DNA of 64,000 nt from Alteraurantiacibacter aquimixticola (GTDB taxonomy: Bacteria; Pseudomonadota; Alphaproteobacteria; Sphingomonadales; Sphingomonadaceae): the NCBI RefSeq assembly GCF_004965515.1, contig NZ_SSHH01000002.1, positions 826,840-890,839 of the forward strand. Direction: 5' to 3'. A program made the position numbers and the translations under genes. Shown one piece after another: positions 16,542 to 24,359 of this stretch. The first letter of the stretch is position 1. Every line of letters starts with the position of its first letter. Under the pieces are notes generated by a model. That model made no database searches and was not told the origin of the DNA. It worked only from the letters and a program-made list of their open reading frames with translations.

Positions 16542-18666
16542 GCTTGGCGCGCTGGCGGAAGGCATGGAGCAGCGGTTCGGTATAGCCGCTCGGCTGCTTC
16601 GTCCCTTCCACCACCAGCGCGCGCGCAGCCTCCAGCGGCAGGCATGGATCATTGCGCCCTGCCATCGGGCGATATGACGGATCGCCCGCATTCTGCGCGT
16701 CGACCACTTTCGCCATCCGCTCCAGAGCGGCGTCAAGCATGCTTTCATCAATGACGCCATGACGTAGCCAGTTGGCGAGGTGCTGGCTGGAGATGCGCAA
16801 GGTCGCGCGATCCTCCATCAGGCCGACATCGCTGATATCGGGAACCTTGGAACAGCCCACACCCATATCGATCCAGCGCACCACATAGCCGAGCAGGCCC
16901 TGCACATTGTTGTCGACCTCGGCGCGGATATCTTCCGCGCTCCAGTCGGCGGCGGGTGCAAGCGGCGCGGTGAGCAGCCGGTCGAGGCCCTCGACCGGCT
17001 CTGCCGCGCGCAAACGCTGGCGTTCCGCCACGTCGCAGCGGTGGTAATGCGTCGCATGGAGCACGGCGGCGGTGGGTGACGGGACCCAGGCGGTGCTTGC
17101 CGCACTCATCGGATGGCCGATCTTCTCGGTGAGCATCTGCTGCATCCGGTCGGGCGCGGGCCACATGCCCTTGCCGATCTGCGCGCGCCCGGCAAAGCCG
17201 CAGGCGAGACCGATCTGGACGTTGCGATCCTCATAGGCGGCGATCCAGCCGGTCTGCTTGATATCGCCCTTGCGCAGCACCGGGCCTGCTTCCATCGCCG
17301 TATGGATCTCGTCCCCCGTACGGTCGAGGAAGCCGGTATTGATGAAGAAGATGCGGTCCTTCACGGCGTGGATGCAGGCGGCAAGGTTGGCGCTGGTGCG
17401 CCGCTCCTCGTCCATCACGCCCACCTTGATCGTGTGACGCGCGAGGCCGAGCATATCCTCCACGGCATCGAACAGATCGTTGGTGAAAGCGCATTCGGCG
17501 GGGCCGTGCATCTTGGGCTTCACGATATAGACCGAGCCCGCGCGGCTGTTCCTGAAGCGGCCGATGCCCCTGAGGTCGTGCAAAGCGATTGCGGATGTGA
17601 TTGCCGCATCCATGATGCCTTCGGGAATCTCGCTGCCATCGGGCAGCCGGATCGCGGGATTGGTCATCAGGTGGCCGACATTGCGCACCAGCAGCACGCT
17701 ACGGCCAGGCAGGACAAGTTCCTGCCCGTCGCGCCCGCTGTAAATGCGGTCCTCTTCCAGCGCGCGGGTCATCTCGTGCCCGCCCTTGATGAAGCTCGCC
17801 TGCAGGTCGCCCCGCATCAGGCCAAGCCAGTTGCGATAGGCCGCGACCTTGTCCTCGGCATCGACAGCGGCAACCGAATCCTCGAAATCGACGATGGTCG
17901 TCAGCGCGGCTTCGAGCAGGATATCGGCTACCCCCGCCGGATCGGTGCGCCCCACCGGATGCGCGCGATCCACGAGGATCTCGATATGCAGGCCATTGTG
18001 CCGCAGGAGGATATTGTCCCCCGCCCAGCCGACCGGCTGCGAGGTATCGGCGAGCACCGGCATGCCGCCCTGCCAGCTGTGCCAGCTGCCATCGGCGAGC
18101 GGAGCCACCTCGTCGAGGAAGTCGCGGCCCCAGGCAACGACCTTGGCAGCGCGGGCGGAATCGAGCGGCCCGGCTGGCGGCTGCGAGCCGTCCAGCGCAT
18201 CGGTGCCGTAGAGCGCATCATAGAGGCTGCCCCAGCGCGCATTGGCGGCATTGAGCAGGAAGCGCGCATTGAGCACGGGCACCACCAGCTGCGGGCCGAA
18301 CATCGTGGCGATTTCCGCATCGGCATTGCTGGTGCCGATGGTGAAAGGTGCCGGCTCATCGACCAGGTAACCGATATCGCGCAGCACGCTTTCGGGCATT
18401 TGCGTTCCCCGGGCTTGCGCGGCGAACCAGCTATCGATCTCAGCCTGCAAGCGCTCGCGTTCGGCAAGCAGCTCGCGGTTGCGCCCGGTGAAGCGTGCAG
18501 CCAGCCTGGCCAGCCCGCCCCAGAAGTGATCGGGCGCGATGCCGGTGCCGGGGAGGATGTCATCCTCCACCAGCGCGGCAAGGCTCGCGGCGATTTGGAG
18601 ACCCTTTCGTTCGATCATCGCATCGCCGGTCATCGCCGTCTCATCCTCCGTGGGCAGGCTGGCCAT
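16525..18666 (-). CDS. glcB: Malate synthase G
   Basis: This cytosolic enzyme condenses glyoxylate with acetyl-CoA to malate, the second step of the glyoxylate shunt. It has 713 residues (the G isoform is about 720), starting around ILPGTGIAPDHFWGGLARL. Conserved regions include TTIVDFEDSVAAVDAEDK, MTNPAIRLPDGSEIPEGIMDA, SVYIVKPKMHGPAE, GVMDEERRTSANL and INTGFLDRTGDEIHT, covering the metal and glyoxylate site. The ATG at 18666 lies three bases after the stop of the small gene upstream; ATG 18633, with GGAGG 11 bases ahead, is an alternative start that better matches family length at the N-terminus. The order aceA, small gene, glcB suggests one operon. Confidence 0.95.
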   Translation of the reverse strand: MASLPTEDETAMTGDAMIERKGLQIAASLAALVEDDILPGTGIAPDHFWGGLARLAARFTGRNRELLAERERLQAEIDSWFAAQARGTQMPESVLRDIGYLVDEPAPFTIGTSNADAEIATMFGPQLVVPVLNARFLLNAANARWGSLYDALYGTDALDGSQPPAGPLDSARAAKVVAWGRDFLDEVAPLADGSWHSWQGGMPVLADTSQPVGWAGDNILLRHNGLHIEILVDRAHPVGRTDPAGVADILLEAALTTIVDFEDSVAAVDAEDKVAAYRNWLGLMRGDLQASFIKGGHEMTRALEEDRIYSGRDGQELVLPGRSVLLVRNVGHLMTNPAIRLPDGSEIPEGIMDAAITSAIALHDLRGIGRFRNSRAGSVYIVKPKMHGPAECAFTNDLFDAVEDMLGLARHTIKVGVMDEERRTSANLAACIHAVKDRIFFINTGFLDRTGDEIHTAMEAGPVLRKGDIKQTGWIAAYEDRNVQIGLACGFAGRAQIGKGMWPAPDRMQQMLTEKIGHPMSAASTAWVPSPTAAVLHATHYHRCDVAERQRLRAAEPVEGLDRLLTAPLAPAADWSAEDIRAEVDNNVQGLLGYVVRWIDMGVGCSKVPDISDVGLMEDRATLRISSQHLANWLRHGVIDESMLDAALERMAKVVDAQNAGDPSYRPMAGRNDPCLPLEAARALVVEGTKQPSGYTEPLLHAFRQRAKLSSRG

Positions 18667-18669
18667 TGT

Positions 18670-18822
18670 TTACCCCAACCGGCCCAGGCGGTGGTGCAGG
18701 CTGACATATTTGCTCGCCTCCGGATCGTCCTGATGCATGCGGATGAAATCGGCCACCGCGCGCCGGACCAGACGGAAATCCTCGGTCGAGAAAACCGGAC
18801 GAGCACTCCTTGGTTCGGACAT
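18670..18822 (-). CDS. Conserved-looking 50-residue protein between isocitrate lyase and malate synthase
   Basis: This small gene begins MSEPRSARPVFSTEDF and ends HHRLGRLG before TAA. The ribosome-binding site AGGAGA, six bases before the ATG at 18822, is the strongest in the operon and supports real translation. The protein is charged and probably helical (residues 12-45), without signal peptide, membrane segment or cysteine. It begins 35 bases after aceA and ends three bases before the glcB start, so all three should be co-transcribed. I recognise no family. A role tied to the glyoxylate shunt, such as protein-protein modulation of one enzyme, is only inference from position. Confidence 0.7.
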   Translation of the reverse strand: MSEPRSARPVFSTEDFRLVRRAVADFIRMHQDDPEASKYVSLHHRLGRLG

Positions 18823-18857
18823 GATACTTCTCCTGTGAATAGTTGCAATTCTAATTA

Positions 18858-20468
18858 TTATGCGGCGAATTGATTCATGGTGTTGTCGGCACCACCGGCC
18901 TTCAGCGCGGCTTCACCGGCAAAGGCGTCCTTGTGATCATCGCCGATATCGGAACCGGCCATGTTCTGGTGCTTCACGCAGGCGATGCCTTCGCGGATCT
19001 CGCGGCGCTGGACGTTCTTGACGTAACCCAGCATGCCCTGCTCGCCGAAATATTCGCGGGCGAGATTGTCGGTGCTGAGCGCGGCCGTGTGATAGGTCGG
19101 CAGCGTGATCAGGTGGTGGAAGATGCCGGCGCGGGCCGCGGCATCGCGCTGGAAGGTGCGGATCTTCTCATCCGCCACATCGGCCAGCTCGCTGCCGTCA
19201 TAATCGGCACTCATCAGCTTCGCCCGGTCGTATGCCGACAGGTCGCGGCCTTCGGCTTCCCAGGCATCGAAGACCTGCTGGCGGAAGTTCAGCGTCCAGT
19301 TGAAACTGGGCGAGTTGTTGTAAACCAGCTTGGCATTGGGAACGACTTCGCGGATGCGATCGACCATGCCGGCGATCTGTTCGATATGCGGCTTTTCGGT
19401 TTCGATCCACAGCAGGTCGGCGCCGTTCTGCAGCGATGTGATGCAGTCGAGCACACACCGATCCTCGCCCGTTCCGCTGCGGAACTGGTAGAGGTTGGAC
19501 GGCAGGCGCTTGGGGCGCATCAGCTTGCCGTTGCGGGTGATAAGCACCTGTCCATTTGCATTCGGGCCATTCCCGATCTGCGAGGCGTCCACTTCCTCGC
19601 AATCGAGGAAGCTGTTGTACTGGTCGCCCAGGTCGCCCGGCTCCTTCGAGAAGGCGATCTGCTTGGTCAGGCCCGCGCCGAGCGAGTCGGTGCGCGCAAC
19701 GATCACGCCTTCCGGAACGCCCAGTTCGAGGAAGGCATAGCGGATCGCGCGGATCTTCTGCAGGAAGTCCTCATGCGGCACGGTGACCTTGCCGTCCTGG
19801 TGGCCGCACTGCTTCTCGTCCGACACCTGGTTCTCGATCTGGAGAGCGCAAGCGCCCGCTTCAATCATCTTCTTGGCGAGGAGGTAGGTCGCCTCCGCAT
19901 TGCCGAAACCGGCATCGATATCGGCAATGATCGGCACCACATGCGTTTCGTGGCTGTCGATCGCCTGCTGGATGCGCTGGGCCTCCAGCTCGTCGCCAGC
20001 CTCGCGGGCCTTGTCGAAATCGCGGAACAGCATACCCAGCTCGCGCGCATCGGCCTGGCGCAGGAAGGTGTAGAGTTCCTCGATCAGCGCGGGAACGCTG
20101 GTCTTCTCATGCATGGACTGGTCAGGCAACGGCCCGAATTCGCTGCGCAGGGCGGCGATCATCCAGCCTGAGAGGTAGAGGTAGCGGCTCTTGGTGCTGC
20201 CGAAATGCTTCTTAATGCTGATCATCTTCTGCTGGCCGATGAAGCCGTGCCAGCAACCGAGCGACTGGGTGTAGGCCGCCGGGTCCGCATCATAGGCCGC
20301 CATGTCGGCGCGCATGATCTTCGCGGTGTAGCGGGCAATGTCGAGGCCCGTGGCGAAGCGGTTCTGCACACGCAGGCGCGCGGCAAATTCGGAGTCGATA
20401 GCTTTCCAGTTACCGCCATGTTCCTTGCGGATGGCGGTCTGGCGGTGGATTTCGGAGAAATAGGTCAT
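18858..20468 (-). CDS. aceA: Isocitrate lyase, long form
   Basis: This enzyme splits isocitrate into glyoxylate and succinate, the entry to the glyoxylate shunt for growth on acetate, fatty acids or aromatics. The 536 residues place it in the long subfamily found in Pseudomonas aeruginosa and alphaproteobacteria, not the 430-residue E. coli type. The active-site loop is KQCGH (Cys221; KKCGH in short forms). Metal-site segments IIADIDAGFGNAEAT, VIVARTDSLGA and LLWIETEKPH are present, as is SPSFNW before the C-terminal catalytic region. It is the first gene of the aceA/small protein/glcB operon and is divergent from a RamB/ScfR-like regulator. Confidence 0.96.
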   Translation of the reverse strand: MTYFSEIHRQTAIRKEHGGNWKAIDSEFAARLRVQNRFATGLDIARYTAKIMRADMAAYDADPAAYTQSLGCWHGFIGQQKMISIKKHFGSTKSRYLYLSGWMIAALRSEFGPLPDQSMHEKTSVPALIEELYTFLRQADARELGMLFRDFDKAREAGDELEAQRIQQAIDSHETHVVPIIADIDAGFGNAEATYLLAKKMIEAGACALQIENQVSDEKQCGHQDGKVTVPHEDFLQKIRAIRYAFLELGVPEGVIVARTDSLGAGLTKQIAFSKEPGDLGDQYNSFLDCEEVDASQIGNGPNANGQVLITRNGKLMRPKRLPSNLYQFRSGTGEDRCVLDCITSLQNGADLLWIETEKPHIEQIAGMVDRIREVVPNAKLVYNNSPSFNWTLNFRQQVFDAWEAEGRDLSAYDRAKLMSADYDGSELADVADEKIRTFQRDAAARAGIFHHLITLPTYHTAALSTDNLAREYFGEQGMLGYVKNVQRREIREGIACVKHQNMAGSDIGDDHKDAFAGEAALKAGGADNTMNQFAA

Positions 20469-20554
20469 TCAGGCAGTGTCCCGGTGCAAAATTGAGTGAG
20501 ATGGGTGATGCCCACCTTTTCGCACCGGAGCCCTGCGCGCGGAATGGCGCCTGG

Positions 20555-20598
20555 TGTAATGTTGTCAAACTTTACAATTATTGGTTGTAATGTTGTAA
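20555..20598. promoter_or_regulatory. Candidate operator between isocitrate lyase and its regulator
   Basis: This AT-rich stretch contains an 11-base direct repeat TGTAATGTTGT (20555-20565 and 20586-20596), 31 bases apart, about three helical turns. An inverted repeat TTACAA-N7-TTGTAA (20572-20577 and 20585-20590) overlaps it, and a further TTGTAA half-site sits at 20593-20598. It lies 38-81 bases before the regulator start and about 87 bases before aceA, so it can serve both directions. The likely binder is the divergent ScfR/RamB-like protein. Confidence 0.55.
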
Positions 20599-20635
20599 GG
20601 AGGTTCACGAACGCCGATTGACGAGGGAGATTCCC

Positions 20636-22045
20636 ATGGCGCGCAAGGCGCTCTATCTTGGCCCCCGCCTCAAGGCGATGCGGCGCGAATTGGGTCTGAC
20701 ACAGGCGAATATGGCCGCCGACCTGGAGATTTCGCCATCCTATATCGCGCTGATGGAGCGCAACCAGCGGCCCGTCACAGCCGAGCTGCTGATGAAGCTG
20801 GCGACCACCTATGACGTGGACATCGCGGATCTTGCCTCCTCCGACGGTGACGAACTGGCGTCACGGCTGCAGGGTGTCATGAATGACCCTCTCTTTGCCG
20901 ATATCGACCTGCCCACACTCGACCAGGCCGATATCGCCAACAGTTTCCCCGGTATGGCGGAGGCGATGATCCGCCTGCACACCGCCTTCAGCGAAGAGCG
21001 GATGGCGCTGGCCGATCGCGCGGCGGAAGGTACCGTTGCAAGCACGGACGGCCCCGCCGATCCTGTGGCAGAAGCGCGCGCCTTCCTGGCCGCGCGTCGC
21101 AATTTCTTCCCCACGCTGGAGGACAGCGCCGGCGTACTGGCGCGCAAGGTCGCATCGCTCGTCGATATGGAAGCGCGGATCGCGGAAAAGCACGGGCTGG
21201 AGGTCCGCTATTCAGACGCGAAGCTGCTCGCCGGAGCGGTGCGCTGGTACGATTTTCACCGCGGCCGCATCACAATCGGCGAATGGCTCGATCATTCAGG
21301 CAGGCGCTTCCAGCTTGGCCTGCAACTGGCCTTGCTCGAGCAGGGCGGCGCGATAGAAGCACTGCTCGACCAAGGGCGCTTCGCCAGCGAAGATGCGCGG
21401 GCGCTGGTCCTGCGCGGGCTGCAGGCCTATTGGGCCGCTGCGCTGCTGATGCCTTATGATGCCTTCCGCAAGGCGGCCATCGAGTTGCGCTATGACGTGG
21501 AGCTCCTCGCTGCGCGCTTCTCGGTCAGCTTCGAACAGGCCGCGCATCGCCTCACCACCCTGCAGAAGCCGGGCGCGGAGGGCGTACCCTTCTTCTTCCT
21601 CCGCGTGGACCAAGCGGGCAATGTCTCCAAGCGGCTCGATGGAGCGGGCTTCCCTTTCGCCCGCCATGCCGGCGGCTGCCCGCTGTGGAACATCCACACT
21701 GTCTTCGCCACGCCAGGCGAACCACAGGCGCAGCTGATCTCCCTGCCCGACGGTGAGCATTTCCTGTCGGTGGTGCGTACGGTCACGGCTGGTCCACGCG
21801 CCTTTGGTGCGCCCAATGCGATGCGCGCCATTGCGCTGGTCTGCTCGGCCGATCGCATGGGCGAACTGGTCTATGGCGATGCCCTGACCGACAGAGAGCC
21901 GACGCCTATCGGCATTTCCTGCCGCATCTGCCACCGGCCGAATTGCGTCGCGCGCTCCGCCCCGCCGATCGGGCGCGAGCTGCTGCCTGCGCGTTTCCGC
22001 GATAGCGGCATGCCCTTCGCCTTTTCCGGCGATGTGGGCAGCTAA
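20636..22045 (+). CDS. Short-chain fatty-acyl (ScfR/RamB-like) transcriptional regulator, XRE + ImmA/IrrE + DUF2083
   Basis: This 469-residue regulator has an N-terminal XRE helix-turn-helix (LKAMRRELGLTQANMAADLEISPSYIALMERNQRPV, about 12-46). A central ImmA/IrrE-like region follows, and the C-terminal domain is DUF2083-type with a cysteine cluster CRICHRPNC near residue 440. Proteins of this build, such as RamB of actinobacteria and the alphaproteobacterial ScfR group, sense acyl-CoA or acetate-related signals and control isocitrate lyase and malate synthase. Divergence from aceA fits that role. I start at the ATG at 20636, after GAGGGAGA, not at the TTG at 20618. A likely operator is in the shared promoter, suggesting autoregulation. 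Confidence 0.88.
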   Translation: MARKALYLGPRLKAMRRELGLTQANMAADLEISPSYIALMERNQRPVTAELLMKLATTYDVDIADLASSDGDELASRLQGVMNDPLFADIDLPTLDQADIANSFPGMAEAMIRLHTAFSEERMALADRAAEGTVASTDGPADPVAEARAFLAARRNFFPTLEDSAGVLARKVASLVDMEARIAEKHGLEVRYSDAKLLAGAVRWYDFHRGRITIGEWLDHSGRRFQLGLQLALLEQGGAIEALLDQGRFASEDARALVLRGLQAYWAAALLMPYDAFRKAAIELRYDVELLAARFSVSFEQAAHRLTTLQKPGAEGVPFFFLRVDQAGNVSKRLDGAGFPFARHAGGCPLWNIHTVFATPGEPQAQLISLPDGEHFLSVVRTVTAGPRAFGAPNAMRAIALVCSADRMGELVYGDALTDREPTPIGISCRICHRPNCVARSAPPIGRELLPARFRDSGMPFAFSGDVGS

Positions 22046-22074
22046 GGCACTCGCTAGATAGCCGGACAAGAAAA

Positions 22075-22105
22075 CGGCCGCGCAGGATACCTTTCCGCGC
22101 GGCCG
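22075..22105. terminator. Bidirectional hairpin terminator between convergent genes
   Basis: A GC-rich stem CGGCCGCGC (22075-22083) pairs with GCGCGGCCG (22097-22105) around a 13-base loop. It is flanked by AAGAAAA on one side and CCTTGTTG on the other, so both strands have a short, imperfect U-tract. It sits between the ends of the regulator and the TPR-sulfotransferase gene. Confidence 0.65.
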
Positions 22106-22131
22106 CCTTGTTGTCTCAGAGGACCGTTACG

Positions 22132-24267
22132 CTATCCGACGATATCGATCAGCGGCTTCAGCCCATTGCCATATTTGCGCCAGCGTTCGACGGCCGTCTT
22201 GTAGATCGGCTTACGTACCTGCGCGACGCTGGCCGTCTTCACCGGGCGTTTCGAAGTGTGGAATTCCAGACATGCAGGATCCCATTCCAGCCCGATGAAA
22301 TCGATGATCTCGCGGGCCTTCGCCTCGGTATCGGCAACAACGTCCTCATACTGCACAGTCATCATCGCGCCCTTGGGCAGGACCTTCTGCCAATGGTCCA
22401 TCAGGGCTGCATAGCGCTGGTAGTATTGGCCCAGCTCGCCGAGATCATAGCTGTGCGGCATGTCGTCCTTGAACAGCTTGGTGAAGGCCGACAGGCAGGT
22501 GTCCACCGGGTTGCGCCGCGTGTTGATGATCTTGGCGTTGGGATACAGGATGTTGATCAGGCCACAGAAGAAGTAGTTCGTCAGCAGCTTGTCGGTCACC
22601 CGCGAGCAATTGCCCGCTCCTTGCGAAATGGCCTTGAGATAAGTGTCTGCAAGCAAGGCATATTGCCGCTCGTCCATCTCACCCATGATCGCGGGATATG
22701 CGGAGAGAGAAGGGAAACGGTCGCGCAGCTGGTGCACGGCCTTGCTGAAATGCTTCACCTCGCCCGCGCCATGGACCTCGGGATGGGCCGAGATGATCTG
22801 CTCCGCCAGCGTGGAGCCTGAACGCGGCATGCCGACGATAAAGACCGGGCGATCGATGTCGTTACCGGCAAAGGGGCGGTTCTTGAACAGCTTGGCCGGA
22901 AAGGCCTTCTTGATATCGTCGAAGAACTTGGCCGATTCCGCCTCATCATAGGCGAGCTGCTCGCGCTTCATCTTGCCGCCGGAAATGTAGTATTTCAGCG
23001 CCTCGGCCTTCTTGCCGTTGTCATCCAGCGCCTTGGCATAGGCGTAATAAAGCGGGATGTTGCGTTCGGGTGTTTCGGGATCGATATCCTTCATCAGTTC
23101 CTGGAGCTTCTCGTAGAGCTCCTTCTCCTCGGAGAAGTCGACGAGATCGTTCAGCGTGGAATAGCTACCGTAATTGTTCGGCTCGAGCTCGATCGCCTTG
23201 CGCAATTGGTCCCGCGCCTCGTCGAGGCGGCCGACCGACTTCAGGGTGACACCATAGAAGTTGCGCAGTTCGGGATTTTCGGGCGACAGCTCAACTGCTC
23301 TTTCCATCAGCTTGACCGCGGCATCGAAATGGTCGCGCTCATGGGCCAGCTGGGCGAGCACGTGCCGCGCCTCCGCGTTGTCCGCATCGTCATGCAGCAC
23401 CATCTTGCAGGCCTTCTCGACCGCTTCGTGGTTACCGCGCTTGAGCTGGATGCGGGCGGTGAGTAGCAATGACTTGGAGTTGCGCGGTTCGATCTTCAGC
23501 GCCTCGGTCATCTGCCGCAGAGCTTCAACATCCTGTCCCTCGATATGCAGCAGCGTGGCCAGGTTGTTGTAGGCGTCGATGTAATTCGGCTTCTGCTGGA
23601 TCGCCTTTCGGATCGCATGTTCGGCCTGGTCGACCTTGCGCTCTTCACGCAAAAGCGTGCCAAGGTTGTTATATGCCTCGGGATAGGTCTCGCGGATGGC
23701 GAGCGCTTCCTGATAGGCCTTGCGCGCCTCGTCACGCTCATCGATCAGGCGCAGCGCATTGCCGAGATTGTTGTAAGCTTCGGCAAAAGAGGGATTGAAC
23801 TTCAGCGCCTTGCGATAGAGCCCGGTCGCCTCCTCATATTCCTTGTTCTCGTAATGGACGATGCCAAGGTTGTTGAGCGCCTGCGGGTTGTCCGGATTGA
23901 GCTTGAGCGAAATCTCAAGCGCCTTGCGCGCTTCCTCCAGGTCACCGCCCATCCGCAGGATTTCGCCGAGATTGGAATGGTAATTGGCATTGCGGGGCGA
24001 CAGTTCGATCGCCTTGCGGAGGCTGGCGATCCCTTCGTCGCGCTTGCCCAGGGCGTTGAGAACCACGCCGAGGATATTGTGCGCATCGGCCAGAGACGGC
24101 TTGTGCTGGATGATCTGGCGGCAGACCCGTTCGGCCTGCTGAAATTGACCCCGTCCATACAGCTTGCCGGCCATGTCCAGCGCCTGCGGCTCGGTCATCT
24201 TCTGCGAGCCCTTCTGGACCCGCTTGATCATTTCCTCGGTCGCTTCGGTCTTGTTCTTCAGTGCCAT
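22132..24267 (-). CDS. TPR-repeat protein fused to a sulfotransferase domain
   Basis: This is a 711-residue protein. Residues about 25-430 are tandem TPR units of 34 residues, for example ALNNLGIVHYENKEYEEATGLYR-type helices repeated about ten times. Residues about 465-700 form a P-loop sulfotransferase: FIVGMPRSGSTLAEQIISAH is the 5'-phosphosulfate loop and INTRRNPVDTCLSAF the 3'-phosphate (PAPS) site. Such fusions are common in sphingomonads; eukaryotic relatives sulfate tyrosine or glycans. No signal peptide is seen, so it should act in the cytosol on a protein or polysaccharide precursor recognised through the TPR superhelix. It stands alone, downstream of the terminator of the giant surface-protein gene; the two polysaccharide systems start 7 kb away. 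Confidence 0.85.
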   Translation of the reverse strand: MALKNKTEATEEMIKRVQKGSQKMTEPQALDMAGKLYGRGQFQQAERVCRQIIQHKPSLADAHNILGVVLNALGKRDEGIASLRKAIELSPRNANYHSNLGEILRMGGDLEEARKALEISLKLNPDNPQALNNLGIVHYENKEYEEATGLYRKALKFNPSFAEAYNNLGNALRLIDERDEARKAYQEALAIRETYPEAYNNLGTLLREERKVDQAEHAIRKAIQQKPNYIDAYNNLATLLHIEGQDVEALRQMTEALKIEPRNSKSLLLTARIQLKRGNHEAVEKACKMVLHDDADNAEARHVLAQLAHERDHFDAAVKLMERAVELSPENPELRNFYGVTLKSVGRLDEARDQLRKAIELEPNNYGSYSTLNDLVDFSEEKELYEKLQELMKDIDPETPERNIPLYYAYAKALDDNGKKAEALKYYISGGKMKREQLAYDEAESAKFFDDIKKAFPAKLFKNRPFAGNDIDRPVFIVGMPRSGSTLAEQIISAHPEVHGAGEVKHFSKAVHQLRDRFPSLSAYPAIMGEMDERQYALLADTYLKAISQGAGNCSRVTDKLLTNYFFCGLINILYPNAKIINTRRNPVDTCLSAFTKLFKDDMPHSYDLGELGQYYQRYAALMDHWQKVLPKGAMMTVQYEDVVADTEAKAREIIDFIGLEWDPACLEFHTSKRPVKTASVAQVRKPIYKTAVERWRKYGNGLKPLIDIVG

Positions 24268-24307
24268 TCCAGATCCATTAGCGAAAAATTTCAGGTCATC
24301 AAAAGCA

Positions 24308-24337
24308 ATAAAGGGGAGGATTGCTCCTCCCCTTTAT
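24308..24337 (-). terminator. Strong intrinsic terminator of the giant surface-protein gene
   Basis: A perfect stem of 13 base pairs (24308-24320 with 24325-24337; core AAAGGGGAGGA/TCCTCCCCTTT) closes a TTGC loop. On the minus strand it is followed by TGCTTTTGATG, a short U-rich run. It starts 22 bases after the stop codon of the 2029-residue protein and isolates it from the TPR-sulfotransferase gene. Confidence 0.85.
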
Positions 24338-24359
24338 CAGTTTCGGTCTGGGCCCGGTC

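Noticed and set aside
17113-18873. Plus-strand frame of 586 codons
   Set aside because: Antisense of malate synthase G and the small gene; His/Gly/Arg-rich composition typical of shadow frames.
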